From NCBI GenBank assembly GCA_964388275.1, contig CAYLZD010000020.1, positions 11,120 through 75,119 of the forward strand: a stretch of DNA of 64,000 bases, read 5' to 3'. The DNA is from JARYLZ01 sp964388275 (lineage in GTDB: Bacteria > Bacteroidota > Ignavibacteria > SZUA-365). Below, in pieces: positions 54,738 through 63,989 of the stretch. Below the pieces are notes generated by a model. It saw only the letters and a list, made by a program, of their open reading frames with translations, ran no database searches and was not told where the DNA came from. Positions within the stretch are counted from its first letter, which is position 1. Every line of letters starts with the position of its first letter. The translations under genes and the position numbers were made by a program.

Positions 54738-57311
54738 ATGAAGATGAAAGGACCGATTCTGTTTACCTGCGCAGCGGCGCTGTTCCTGCTCTTCGCGCCG
54801 GATTCCGGCCGCGATGCATCGAGCAGAGATTCCGGAAGCGCGGCGGTTGAGGAATCGCCGGAGCAGCTGAAGTATTTCTATGAAATGCGCCTTTACGGCG
54901 ATCCTGATATCGATCCGTATCAGCGCCTATGGCAAGCCGCGCTCGATCCGCGCGTCCGCGATCAATTTTCGATGAAGAAATCCAACCTCTCGCTTATGAA
55001 TCAGTGGGAATGCGCGGGACCGGTCAACATTTCCGGCAGAGTCAGAGCTCTGGCCGTCCATCCGGCCGACAACAATGTCATCTATGCGGCAACAGCCACC
55101 GGAGGAGTCTGGAAAACCACGAATTCCGGCGCCGACTGGTTCCCTATGTCCGACAACACCCCCGCGCTGGCCTCGGGCGCCATCGCCATCGACCCTTTCG
55201 ATCCGAATACGATCTATGTCGGAACCGGCGAGCCTATCGGTCTGAGTTCTCCGTCGCACAGCAGGGCATCTCCCGCATACAGCGGGGTCGGAGTGCTGAA
55301 GAGCACGGACGCTGGCGGCACCTGGGAACTACTGCCCTGGTCGAGTTCGAGCAGCATGATTCACCGCATCGCGCTGCATCCGGAAAATTCCGATACCGTC
55401 ATGGTCGCTTCCACTTCAGGCCTGCTGAAATCGACGAACGCGGGCCGGAACTGGTCGAGCGTGCTCTCGGGCACGGTGACGGAGCTTTTCTACGCCCCCG
55501 GCCGCCCGTCCCGTATTTATGCCGCCCTAGGCAACGACAACGGGGCGTCTTCGAACGGAGTGTATGTGTCGGACGCGGGCGGAAAGAATTTCTCCTGGGT
55601 CAAGCTCACCAACAACTTTCCGCGAGGTGATTCCACCGGTCGCATAATACTCGCCGTTGCTCCGTCAGATCCGAACCGGCTCTATGCGGCCGTCGCGCTC
55701 AGACGCGGCCTGATTTCCGGCAGCAACGGCTTTTTCATGGTGTGCGTGTCGAGCGACGGGGGCGAGACCTGGCAGAGAAGACCGGGCGCCATCCCGCGGA
55801 ATTTCACGAACTACATGCCTTATTATTGTCTCGCCATGAAAGTGTCTCCTGTCGATCCTGATTTCGTGATGCTGGGCTCCGTCGACTGGTGGCGCAGCAC
55901 GAACGGCGGGCTGAACTTCGTCCGCAACACCGACTGGTCCCTGCGGACCTCCAATCCGAACAGCCCGCGCTACGTGCATGCCGACCAGCACGACCTGGTC
56001 TTCAAGCCGGGCGATCCGAATACGATGATAGTCGCGAGCGACGGCGGTGTTCATCTCTCGACCAATAAGGGCGATACCTGGACGATGCGCACATTCGGGA
56101 TGATAACCACTCAGTATTACGGCGTGACTACGGATCCTTCCGTTCCATACAAACTCTACGGAGGCACTCAGGATCAGAGCAATCAGAGGCAGTCGGCGCC
56201 CGGGGATAAGAACTGGTCTTTCCTCGGCGGCGGGGACGGATGCTCGGTGGCCGTGGATCCGCAGGTCAACAGCAACATTTTCGTCGTGATCAACGGAACG
56301 CCTCAACGCTCGATCAACAGCGGCGCCTCCTTCCAGTCGATCACCAACGGTTTCGATGCCGGAGCGTCGGCGGACCGGGATTACTGGTGGCGGCCCATGG
56401 CCTTTCATCCAGGCGACCGCAGTATACTCTACATCTCTTCCCAGTACATGTACAAGATGAGAAATCCCGCCTCCGGCACTATGCCGGTGTGGCAGATCAT
56501 CAGTCCCGACCTCACGCGCGGATCGGTGATCAGCGATTTCCACGTCCCGGACCCGAACAAGGACTGGATGTACGTCGTCACGGGCGACGGCAAGGCGTGG
56601 CGGACTGAGAACATCAAGTCGTCGGAACCGACTTGGATAGACATCAGCGCGGGGCTGCCCGCGCGATGGCTACCGCGCATCACGGCCGATCCCGAGGATC
56701 ACATGACGGCTTTCGTAGCGGTGTCGGGATACGGAACCCCGCACATGTACAAGACCACGGACGCGGGCGCGAGCTGGGTGAACATCAACGGCGATTTTCC
56801 CGACATACCCGTCGGCGCGCTGTACCGGTCGCCGCACAGGCCGGACATTCTTTTCGCGGCATCGGATATGGGAGTCTGGTATTCCTCGAACAACGGGGAG
56901 AATTGGCTCAGATACGGCGACGGTCTGCCCAACTGCATCGTCTACGACATGGTGATAGCTCCGGACGGCAAGCTGGTGGCGGGCACTTACGGGCGCGGCA
57001 TATGGCTGACGAGTTCCGTCCTCTCCGCTCCCAGTGACGCCGCCCCGGTTTCGATAGAGCTGGGCGTCAATCATCCCAATCCGTTCCGGAAATCGACACG
57101 CATACCGTTCACACTCGACAGGTCCGGAATTGCGCGGCTCACGCTGTTCGACGCTTCCGGCCGTTTCGTGCGGACCCTTGCGGACGAGCATTATGAGGCC
57201 GGCGCTCACGGAGTGCGGCTCGACGCCGGCGGTCTCGCGCCCGGCGTGTATTATTGCACGCTCGAAAGCGGGGGAAAGCGGCTCACGCGCAAGCTCACGC
57301 TGTTGCGATAG
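54738..57311 (+). CDS. T9SS-sorted BNR/VPS10-like repeat protein (paralogue 2)
   Basis: An 857-residue paralogue of the preceding protein: signal segment (FTCAAALFLLFAPDSG), helical YFYEMRLYGDPDIDP, about ten Asp-box repeats (TTNSGADWFPM, STDAGGTWELL, SSDGGETWQRR, TTDAGASWVNI, SSNNGENWLRY), and a T9SS type A end (LFDASGRFVRTL, LAPGVYYCTLESGG, ending KLTLLR). The pair shares domain order and many aligned motifs, for example VYVSDAGGKNFSWVK and VYDMVIAPDGKLVAGTYGRG, so it arose by tandem duplication. Neither shows a sialidase active site, so enzyme function is doubtful. Confidence 0.85.
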   Translation: MKMKGPILFTCAAALFLLFAPDSGRDASSRDSGSAAVEESPEQLKYFYEMRLYGDPDIDPYQRLWQAALDPRVRDQFSMKKSNLSLMNQWECAGPVNISGRVRALAVHPADNNVIYAATATGGVWKTTNSGADWFPMSDNTPALASGAIAIDPFDPNTIYVGTGEPIGLSSPSHSRASPAYSGVGVLKSTDAGGTWELLPWSSSSSMIHRIALHPENSDTVMVASTSGLLKSTNAGRNWSSVLSGTVTELFYAPGRPSRIYAALGNDNGASSNGVYVSDAGGKNFSWVKLTNNFPRGDSTGRIILAVAPSDPNRLYAAVALRRGLISGSNGFFMVCVSSDGGETWQRRPGAIPRNFTNYMPYYCLAMKVSPVDPDFVMLGSVDWWRSTNGGLNFVRNTDWSLRTSNPNSPRYVHADQHDLVFKPGDPNTMIVASDGGVHLSTNKGDTWTMRTFGMITTQYYGVTTDPSVPYKLYGGTQDQSNQRQSAPGDKNWSFLGGGDGCSVAVDPQVNSNIFVVINGTPQRSINSGASFQSITNGFDAGASADRDYWWRPMAFHPGDRSILYISSQYMYKMRNPASGTMPVWQIISPDLTRGSVISDFHVPDPNKDWMYVVTGDGKAWRTENIKSSEPTWIDISAGLPARWLPRITADPEDHMTAFVAVSGYGTPHMYKTTDAGASWVNINGDFPDIPVGALYRSPHRPDILFAASDMGVWYSSNNGENWLRYGDGLPNCIVYDMVIAPDGKLVAGTYGRGIWLTSSVLSAPSDAAPVSIELGVNHPNPFRKSTRIPFTLDRSGIARLTLFDASGRFVRTLADEHYEAGAHGVRLDAGGLAPGVYYCTLESGGKRLTRKLTLLR

Positions 57312-57327
57312 CGCCGCAAAGACGATC

Positions 57328-57367
57328 GGAAAAGAGAAACGGCCGCCGCGTGACCGCGACGGCCGTT
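57328..57367 (-). terminator. Bidirectional terminator between BNR and POT genes
   Basis: AACGGCCG (57338-57345) pairs with CGGCCGTT (57360-57367), continued inside by CGCG/CGCG. On the minus strand TCTCTTTTCC follows; it lies between two convergent genes. Confidence 0.7.
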
Positions 57368-57398
57368 CCTCGAACGTGCCGGACGCAGGCGGCGCAAC

Positions 57399-58814
57399 TC
57401 AGTAATTGGTCCTCGACCTGACCGCCTTTTGATAGACGAGGAGACCGATGATGCAGAGCACTCCTATGCCCGAAAATATCAGCCAGAGCTCGGACGGATG
57501 GGCGTGCATGGCGACGTCGGCTTTCGTCAGCCCGATGGTTTCGGCCGCCTTGATCGCGTCGGCCACGCTCGCCGTGGATGGGAGCAGATGCTCCGTGCCG
57601 CGCTCGGCGAGCGCTTCTCGCACATGAGCGATCATGGGATTGTCGATGAAACGCACATAGAGGTTGGCGCCGAGTATCCCGCCGATGGAACTGCCGAACA
57701 CGCCGTACAGGAAGCCGAAGCCCATGTAGGTGGCTTTCTTGTCCTGCGGGGCTATGAGTCCGAGATACGATATGTATTTCGGATGCGCCGTCATCTCGCC
57801 GATCGAGAAAACGATGATGCCGGCGAGAAACACCCATATCTCGGCGCTGATCGCGAGTATCGCCATGCCGCAGGTCGCCAGCGCGGCGCCGGTGATCATG
57901 GTGGGGAGGGCTTTGGTCTTGGAGACCAGGGAGGATACGATCATCTGAAGCATGATGATAGTCATCGCGTTCAGCACGGTCACGTGTTCTATGTCGAAAG
58001 ACCAATCAAGTCCGGTGAACGAGCGGACAAAATCGTTGAGAGCCGTCGCGTCTACGAAATCCCGCACGTACCAGAGAACGCTGTCGAACATCTGGAAATA
58101 CAGTATCCAGAACCACGAGTAAATGAAAACGAAAAGAATGAAGCGCCAGTCGAGTAAGACGGTCCATATTTTCTTCAGCACGGATAGAAGGATCAGTCCC
58201 AGGGATTCCTGCTTCTTGACTTCGCCGGCGGGTTCGCGGAAGAAAAGGAGCGTGGGTATCAGCATGGCGCCGGTGCAAATTGCCGAGGCGATCATGACGA
58301 GATTCCACGAAATCGACTTGAGCATCGGCACCAGTATCAGCGGGAAGAGGAAGGCGCCGAAATTGATGCTCCAGTAGAAAATGCCGAAACCCAGCGTGCT
58401 GTTGCGCTCGTCCGTGATTTTCGCGATCGTGCCGGAGATTATGGGTTTGAATGTTCCCGCCCCCAATCCCATTACGACCAAAGAGAAGAATACGGCTGAA
58501 TACTCGGTGGTCTGGCTGGTCAGGAAATACCCGGCGCCGAGCAGCGCGAAAGCCACCATCAGAGTGCGTCGGTAGCCCATACGGTCGGCTATGGCGCCCG
58601 TTATTATCGGAAGGAAGTACAACAGCGGCTGTATGGTTCCCTTGATGATTCCGACCTGCAGCTTCGAGAATAACAATTGCTCGGTCATGTAAACCGAGAG
58701 TATGCTCATCATACCGTAATACGAACCTCTTTCGAAGAATTCGAACATGATTACAAGCCAGAAAGTCGGCGGAAAGTCGCGTACTTTGGGTTTGCTCTGT
58801 GCGGCTTCTGTCAT
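57399..58814 (-). CDS. POT-family proton-dependent oligopeptide transporter
   Basis: A 471-residue major-facilitator protein with 12 or more hydrophobic helices. The proton-coupling motif ExxER occurs as EFFERGSYYGM in the first helix, and later blocks GAGTFKPIISGTIA and EMTAHPKYISYLG match the peptide transporter (POT/PTR2) pattern. It would import di- and tripeptides, fitting a cell that degrades proteins outside. The start at 58814 was chosen because a stretch of 27 unlikely residues precedes it in the longer frame. The gene stands alone. Confidence 0.85.
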   Translation of the reverse strand: MTEAAQSKPKVRDFPPTFWLVIMFEFFERGSYYGMMSILSVYMTEQLLFSKLQVGIIKGTIQPLLYFLPIITGAIADRMGYRRTLMVAFALLGAGYFLTSQTTEYSAVFFSLVVMGLGAGTFKPIISGTIAKITDERNSTLGFGIFYWSINFGAFLFPLILVPMLKSISWNLVMIASAICTGAMLIPTLLFFREPAGEVKKQESLGLILLSVLKKIWTVLLDWRFILFVFIYSWFWILYFQMFDSVLWYVRDFVDATALNDFVRSFTGLDWSFDIEHVTVLNAMTIIMLQMIVSSLVSKTKALPTMITGAALATCGMAILAISAEIWVFLAGIIVFSIGEMTAHPKYISYLGLIAPQDKKATYMGFGFLYGVFGSSIGGILGANLYVRFIDNPMIAHVREALAERGTEHLLPSTASVADAIKAAETIGLTKADVAMHAHPSELWLIFSGIGVLCIIGLLVYQKAVRSRTNY

Positions 58815-59045
58815 TTGACCCTGCTGTGTTTGGTTGATCGGAGTGTGTCCGCGAAGCGGAATTCGAGAAGATAAGAAGAAGGAAGGGTATCTCAATGAGT
58901 GACGGGTCGTCGACGCCCGCCCCGGATGAAAAGTTCGATTCAGAAGTAACGCGCCGGGAATCCCGCGATCGATTCAGGTGTTTAGTCAGGAATAGGGCGG
59001 ATTTATCCAAACCGCTCATCTCCCATATCAAAGATTACAGTAATC

Positions 59046-59438
59046 ATGTACATTCTTTTCACAGCGCACTCGGGCATACGGTGGCTCCTGGCGGCGGCGG
59101 TTCTGCTCCTGCTCGCGCGTCTCTACGCATTGCGCCGTTCGGGATCGGAGTTCGGAAAAACCGATAATTCGCTCCTTATTGCAATGAGCGTATTGTTCGA
59201 TGCACAGTTGCTTTTAGGTCTCGTGATGCTCGGATGGGACGCGATCGAGAAGGGCTTTCTGCCCGGATACCGTATCGAGCACACATTGACCATGCTTCTC
59301 GCCACCTTTCTGGCGCATCTGCCCGGCCGCTGGAAGGGCCGCCCGGCCGACGTCCGGGTGCGGGACACTTTTCTGGTCATCGCCGCGGTCGCTTTGTTGA
59401 TCGTAATCGGCGTGACCCGCCTGCCCCAGGGCTGGTAG
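59046..59438 (+). CDS. Small four-helix membrane protein
   Basis: A 130-residue protein with four hydrophobic stretches. The start FTAHSGIRWLLAAAVLLLL and the later QLLLGLVMLG resemble small Bacteroidota membrane proteins sometimes labelled cytochrome-like, but no haem ligand pattern beyond single histidines is clear. Function unknown. It lies between the POT gene and the AtuA pair. Confidence 0.7.
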   Translation: MYILFTAHSGIRWLLAAAVLLLLARLYALRRSGSEFGKTDNSLLIAMSVLFDAQLLLGLVMLGWDAIEKGFLPGYRIEHTLTMLLATFLAHLPGRWKGRPADVRVRDTFLVIAAVALLIVIGVTRLPQGW

Positions 59439-59606
59439 CGGGAGCTCCGGCTGCCATGCCGCGCGCGTATTCATACGCCGACGCGCTCCGGCATTGCGCG
59501 CCGCGGTTTCGAACCGGCGGCCCGGTTGATCATTCCCCGGCAGAGTGTTACTTTGCAGTTTCAGGACGCCGAAAAGCGTTTCCCGTCAGCAAGGAAAGAC
59601 CCTCTT

Positions 59607-60968
59607 TTGAAACCATACATACGCATCGCGAGCGGACAGGGGTTCTGGGGCGATCTGCCGGACGCTCCTCTGCAACAGGTGAGCAAAGGTCCCGTCGATT
59701 ACCTCGTCATGGATTACCTGGCCGAGGTGACAATGTCCATTTTGCAGAAACAGAAACGCCGGAATCCGTCGCTCGGATACGCCAAAGACCTGGTCTCGCA
59801 GTTGCAGAGCATACTTCCCATCGCCCTCGAGAAGGGCGTCAGGATAGTCACGAACGGCGGCGGCGTCAATCCCGACGCCTGCAGGGAAGCGATTTTCGAC
59901 TTCGCCCGCAAGCAGGGAATCGGCGGTTTTCGCGTGGGTATCGTGAAAGGCGACGACATACTGGATTCATTGGCGGAACTCCGCGCGCGGGGCGCCGCCT
60001 TGGCCAATATGGAAAGCGGCGAGCCCGTCGATGATCTCGCCGGACAGATGCAGAGCGCGAATGTGTATTTCGGCGCCGCACCCATTGTCCAAGCTCTGAG
60101 GCAGGGCGCGGATATCGTGATAACGGGAAGGACCACCGACACCGGCCTGACTCTGGCGCCGATGATGCACGAGTTCGGCTGGCCTGACGGAGACTGGAAC
60201 CTCATGGCGGCCGGCACCGTTGCGGGGCATATACTCGAATGCGGCGCGCAGTCGACCGGAGGAAACTATCTGGGCGACTGGCGCAGCGTGCCGGACCTCG
60301 CGCATGTCGGCTTCCCGATCGCGGAAGCGTATCCGGACGGCGAGGTCGTGATTACCAAACACGAAAACACCGGCGGGCTTGTATCTATTGGAACGATTTC
60401 GGAGCAGCTTCTCTATGAAATCGGCGACCCCCGCAATTACATCACGCCCGATTGCATCGCGGATTTCACTTCCATACGGCTCTCACAGGAGGGAAAGGAC
60501 CGGGTCCGAGTGTCAGGCGTGCAGGGCAGGCCGGCCACCGAATTCTATAAAGTGTCCATGTCCTATCTCTCCGGCTACTCCGCCGTCGGCGCGTTGACCT
60601 ATTCCTGGCCGGACGCCTACGAGAAAGCGCAGGCGGCGGACAGGATATTGCGGACACGGCTGGCCGACATGGGATTGCAATTCGAGGAAATCAGAACCGA
60701 GTATGTGGGGCTCAATTCCTGTCACGGTCCGCTGGCCGTCATGCCGGCGGATGTAAACGAAGTCGTGCTGCGCATCGGCGTCCGCAGTCTCTCGTATGAA
60801 GCCGTGGAACGCTTCGGAAGGGAGATCGCTCCGCTGATACTGACGGGTCCGCCCTCAGTGACCGGCTTCGCCGGCGGACGACCCAAACCCAGCGAAGTGA
60901 TCGCCTACTGGCCGGCGCTGTTGCCCAAGACGATGGTTCAGCCGAGCGTAATTGTGGAAGAAGTCTGA
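59607..60968 (+). CDS. AtuA-family (DUF1446) protein
   Basis: A 453-residue member of the acyclic terpene utilisation AtuA family. Matching blocks are IRIASGQGFWGDLPD at the start, DYLAEVTMSIL at about 36-46, VRIVTNGGGVNPDACREAIF, MQSANVYFGAAPIVQALRQGADIVITGRTTDTG, AGHILECGAQSTGG and FPIAEAYPDGEVVITKHENTGGLV. Its biochemical role is unknown; in Pseudomonas the gene belongs to citronellol breakdown. A TTG at 59607 with AAGGA upstream fits the family N-terminus; the frame is open to 59526. The C-terminal ferredoxin-like domain of longer AtuA proteins is encoded by the next gene. Confidence 0.82.
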   Translation: MKPYIRIASGQGFWGDLPDAPLQQVSKGPVDYLVMDYLAEVTMSILQKQKRRNPSLGYAKDLVSQLQSILPIALEKGVRIVTNGGGVNPDACREAIFDFARKQGIGGFRVGIVKGDDILDSLAELRARGAALANMESGEPVDDLAGQMQSANVYFGAAPIVQALRQGADIVITGRTTDTGLTLAPMMHEFGWPDGDWNLMAAGTVAGHILECGAQSTGGNYLGDWRSVPDLAHVGFPIAEAYPDGEVVITKHENTGGLVSIGTISEQLLYEIGDPRNYITPDCIADFTSIRLSQEGKDRVRVSGVQGRPATEFYKVSMSYLSGYSAVGALTYSWPDAYEKAQAADRILRTRLADMGLQFEEIRTEYVGLNSCHGPLAVMPADVNEVVLRIGVRSLSYEAVERFGREIAPLILTGPPSVTGFAGGRPKPSEVIAYWPALLPKTMVQPSVIVEEV

Positions 60969-61321
60969 TGGGTAAAGCAGTCATTCCTCTCCACAGAATA
61001 GCGCACGCCAGATCGGGTGACAAAGGCGACGCTGCCAACGTTGGTGTTGTTGCGCGCGATCCTCGCTATTATCCAATTATTTTGCAGGAACTTACAGTCG
61101 AACGAGTAAAGCTGCACTTTAAGGGTATCTGTTTCGGAAATGTGGAACGCTTCGAATTGCCGAATCTGCTCGCCCTGAACTTTTTGCTTCACAATACGCT
61201 GGGTGGCGGCGGTACGGTGTCGCTGAAGAACGACGCGCAGGGCAAGACGCTCGGCGCCGCTATGCTCCGCCTCATGCTGGAAGTGGACGAGGATCTGCTT
61301 GTCCGGGATGAGACCCCATGA
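60968..61321 (+). CDS. AtuA-like ferredoxin-fold partner
   Basis: A 117-residue protein with the characteristic opening IAHARSGDKGDAANVGVV followed by RVKLHFKGICFGNVERFELPNLLALNFLL, which matches the C-terminal ferredoxin-fold domain of AtuA-type proteins. It starts inside the stop of the AtuA gene (TGATG) and overlaps the transketolase N gene by four bases. The split of one protein into two genes, coupled to a split transketolase, is unusual. Confidence 0.85.
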   Translation: MGKAVIPLHRIAHARSGDKGDAANVGVVARDPRYYPIILQELTVERVKLHFKGICFGNVERFELPNLLALNFLLHNTLGGGGTVSLKNDAQGKTLGAAMLRLMLEVDEDLLVRDETP

Positions 61322-62214
61322 ACAATCCGCAATCTTTCATAGGCATTCCCCACGTGAAACCCCTTCAACAGCTTTCGCTCGATGAGCTGGCGGTCGAGTC
61401 CAACCGCATGCGCATGGATATCATCCGCATGTTGCACGCAGCCGGATCGGGTCATCCCGGAGGATCCCTTTCCGCCATCGACATTCTGACGGTTCTTTTC
61501 GCGCGCCACTTGCGCAGCACGCCCGCGGATGCGCTCGATCCCGCTCGCGACCGCTTCGTCCTCTCGAAGGGACACGGCGTTCCTGCGCTGTACGCGGTGC
61601 TGACGCGCATCGGACTGATCCCGCATGAGGAACTTCTCACAATACGAAAACTCGGATCCCGCTTGCAGGGGCATCCGAGCAACAGCAATCTGCCCATAGT
61701 CGAGGCCTCGACGGGCTCGCTGGGGCAGGGGCTATCGATTGCGCAGGGCATGGCGCTGGCCGCGCGGCTCGACGGCAGTGGCGCGCGCGTTTACGCGCTG
61801 CTGGGCGACGGGGAGATACAGGAAGGCCAGGTGTGGGAAACCCTGATGTCGGCCGCCAAGTTCCGGCTCGACAACCTCGTCGCCATACTGGATTTCAACA
61901 AGGGGCAGATTGACGGCTTCACCGCCGATGTCATGAACATCGAACCGATAACCGACAAGGCCGCCGCCTTTGGTTGGGAAACACAGCGCATGGACGGCCA
62001 CGACGTCCATGCGATAGACTCGGCGCTGAAACGCGCGCTTCAGAAAGGCGGAAAGCCGCATTTCATCGTGGCGGACACTGTGAAGGGCAAGGGAGTCTCC
62101 TTTATGGAAAACAGAGCAGAATGGCACGGCAGGGCGCCCAACGACCGCGAAGCGGAGGACGCTCTCCGGGAAATCGAACTTCTCCTGAAATCTCACGTCA
62201 CGCAGACAGCATGA
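61318..62214 (+). CDS. Transketolase, N-terminal subunit
   Basis: A 298-residue thiamine diphosphate (ThDP) subunit of the two-gene transketolase type found in archaea, Firmicutes and others. Motifs: HAAGSGHPGGSLSA near 40-53, LSKGHGVPALYA, STGSLGQGLSIAQGMAL and the ThDP/Mg site GDGEIQEGQVWETL, about 163-176. It transfers two-carbon units between sugar phosphates together with the following gene. Start at 61318 overlaps the partner AtuA gene by ATGA and its own stop overlaps the C subunit gene by ATGA. Confidence 0.92.
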   Translation: MNNPQSFIGIPHVKPLQQLSLDELAVESNRMRMDIIRMLHAAGSGHPGGSLSAIDILTVLFARHLRSTPADALDPARDRFVLSKGHGVPALYAVLTRIGLIPHEELLTIRKLGSRLQGHPSNSNLPIVEASTGSLGQGLSIAQGMALAARLDGSGARVYALLGDGEIQEGQVWETLMSAAKFRLDNLVAILDFNKGQIDGFTADVMNIEPITDKAAAFGWETQRMDGHDVHAIDSALKRALQKGGKPHFIVADTVKGKGVSFMENRAEWHGRAPNDREAEDALREIELLLKSHVTQTA

Positions 62215-63140
62215 GCAAGGCAACACGCTTCACTTTCGGCGAAACCCTCGCCGAACTCGGAGAGAACAATCCCGACATAGTCGTCTTCGACGCCGACCTG
62301 GCGAAATCCACTCAATCCATACTCTTCGGCAAGCGCTTTCCCGACCGCTTCTTCGAGATGGGTATACAGGAGCAGAACATGATCGGAACCGCGGCCGGCA
62401 TGGCTCTGGCCGGAAAACGGCCGTTCGTCTGCTCCTTCTCCACCTTCGTCGTGAGCAGATTCGAGACGATAAGAATGTCCGTAGCGTATTCAGACGCGAA
62501 CGTGGTGATAGTCGGCACGCACTGCGGCATCGGCGTCGGGGAGGACGGCTACAGTCAGATGGCGCTCGAGGACGTGGCGCTGATGCGCACGCTGCCCAAC
62601 ATGCGCATCCTGCAACCGGCGGACGCGCGTGAAACCAGGCAGGCGGTCGAGTATCTCGCGGCCTGCGATCATCCGGCGTTTCTCAGACTCACGCGCCAGG
62701 CCGTACCTGACGTACACGACGACGCGTACGTGTTCAACTTCGGCAAGGCGGACTTGCTGCGTCCCGGCAAGGATCTGACAGTATTCTGCAGCGGACCGGT
62801 CGTGGGCGGCACGCTGGAAGCCGCCCGCATGCTCGCGGGCGAGGGCATCGACGCGAGAGTGGTGAACATACACACTATAAAGCCGTTGGACGAAAACTAC
62901 ATCAGCAAAGCCGCCGGTGAAACGGGCCGTGTCGTGACGGTGGAAGACCACAACATTATCGGCGGTCTCGGAGGCGCCGTCGCCGAGCTGCTGTCCGAGC
63001 GGTGTCCCACGCGCATGCTGCGCATAGGCGTGCGCGACGTGTTCGGCGAATCCGGATCGCCTGCGGCCCTGTACCGCAAGCACCGCCTAGATCCCGAAGG
63101 AATCGCGGAGCAGATCAGGGAATTTGTGGTCGGGCGTTAG
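62211..63140 (+). CDS. Transketolase, C-terminal subunit
   Basis: A 309-residue subunit with the pyrimidine-binding and C-terminal domains. MSKATRFTFGETLAEL and FDADLAKSTQS open the chain; the ThDP-activating glutamate lies in EMGIQEQNMIGTAAGMAL, and the C-terminal half has SGPVVGGTLEAARML and VEDHNIIGGLGGAVAE. ATG 62211 overlaps the N-subunit gene; the longer open frame from 61974 is inside that gene. Alternative uses of such split enzymes include DXP synthase-like activities, so the exact substrate is not fixed. Confidence 0.92.
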   Translation: MSKATRFTFGETLAELGENNPDIVVFDADLAKSTQSILFGKRFPDRFFEMGIQEQNMIGTAAGMALAGKRPFVCSFSTFVVSRFETIRMSVAYSDANVVIVGTHCGIGVGEDGYSQMALEDVALMRTLPNMRILQPADARETRQAVEYLAACDHPAFLRLTRQAVPDVHDDAYVFNFGKADLLRPGKDLTVFCSGPVVGGTLEAARMLAGEGIDARVVNIHTIKPLDENYISKAAGETGRVVTVEDHNIIGGLGGAVAELLSERCPTRMLRIGVRDVFGESGSPAALYRKHRLDPEGIAEQIREFVVGR

Positions 63141-63465
63141 ACGTCATACGGCGGACGGCACGCCTGTCTTATTCTACTCGCCGGCATCGTGGTGGTTGGG
63201 AGGGGGTATCGAACCTGCTGCCATCGAGCTGCAGGCCGGGGGCGGCACGTTCGATGTTCCTCAGAGCTTCGCGTCCGGCGTACCACGTCCAACGCTCTCG
63301 TTCCGACGTGCATGGGAAAAATTCTGATCCCAACCGTAAACATTTGATACCGCGCTGATATCTGGATCCCGGATTTCAGAGCTGCAGGGCCGGTTTTCCA
63401 TTGGCATGGTAAGTGCACATGCTTGATGCGAAAGGGTACGTCCTTTCTCATCAACGCCCGTTTGC
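63141..63465 (+). other. Intergenic region with possible folded RNA
   Basis: 325 bases without a convincing gene. Complementary runs stand out: GGTTGGGA (63194-63201) with TCCCAACC (63328-63335), and ATCGAAC (63208-63214) with GTTCGAT (63249-63255). They could frame an RNA of about 140 bases, but no T-run follows and no known RNA class is recognised. Confidence 0.35.
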
Positions 63466-63960
63466 ATGTACGCAATTGTCACTTTTCTCACAGGCGGCGA
63501 AGTATTCGCCGCAGATGCCGACGCGATCAATTCCGTGGGCGAAGCGCCCGGTGTAATCGCGCGTTTCAACAAAAAGGCGGGTAAGTCCGCGGCTGTGCGC
63601 GATGACGGATCCGGTATACTTCTCGTGGACCTGGCCATGCTTCTCGGCAAAGGGGTCACGCGTCCAGCTCCCGATGCGCGCATACTCTACGTGCAGGTGG
63701 AGGAGTGCGCGATTGCCTTTCTCGTTGAAGAGGTGAGGGACTTCACGATACTCGACGAAGGAGGCCTGCAATTCCCGGACGACGTTGGAGAGAGTCATGC
63801 CGGAGCTGTGCCGGCGCAAACCTGCCGGCACAGGGGAGAGCGGCTTCTACTGCTGGACCTGGGCGCCGTAGCCGAGAGCATATGCTCCGCGCGCGCCCGC
63901 GGCGCTGCACAGGACGCCTCCGCGAAGCGCAAACACACGAATTCCGCACCTTTACAATAG
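63466..63960 (+). CDS. CheW-like domain protein
   Basis: A 164-residue protein whose pattern follows CheW-like domains: IVTFLTGGEVFAADADAINSV at the start, GILLVDLAMLLGKG in the middle (like the DLR-LLG region), DARILYVQVEECAIAFLVEEVRDFTIL for the central sheet and ERLLLLDLGAVAESI near the end. CheW couples chemoreceptors to the kinase CheA. The motif likeness is moderate, so this is a tentative call. The next gene at the right edge begins 29 bases on and could be a receptor. Confidence 0.65.
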   Translation: MYAIVTFLTGGEVFAADADAINSVGEAPGVIARFNKKAGKSAAVRDDGSGILLVDLAMLLGKGVTRPAPDARILYVQVEECAIAFLVEEVRDFTILDEGGLQFPDDVGESHAGAVPAQTCRHRGERLLLLDLGAVAESICSARARGAAQDASAKRKHTNSAPLQ

Positions 63961-63989
63961 GGTATCTCTAACAAAATCGGAGGTTTCAA

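Noticed and set aside
63186..63220. tRNA-like T-loop and CCACCA string on the minus strand
   Set aside because: Spacing between T-loop and CCA is off by one, the T stem has mismatches, and no cloverleaf of 73-90 bases can be drawn.
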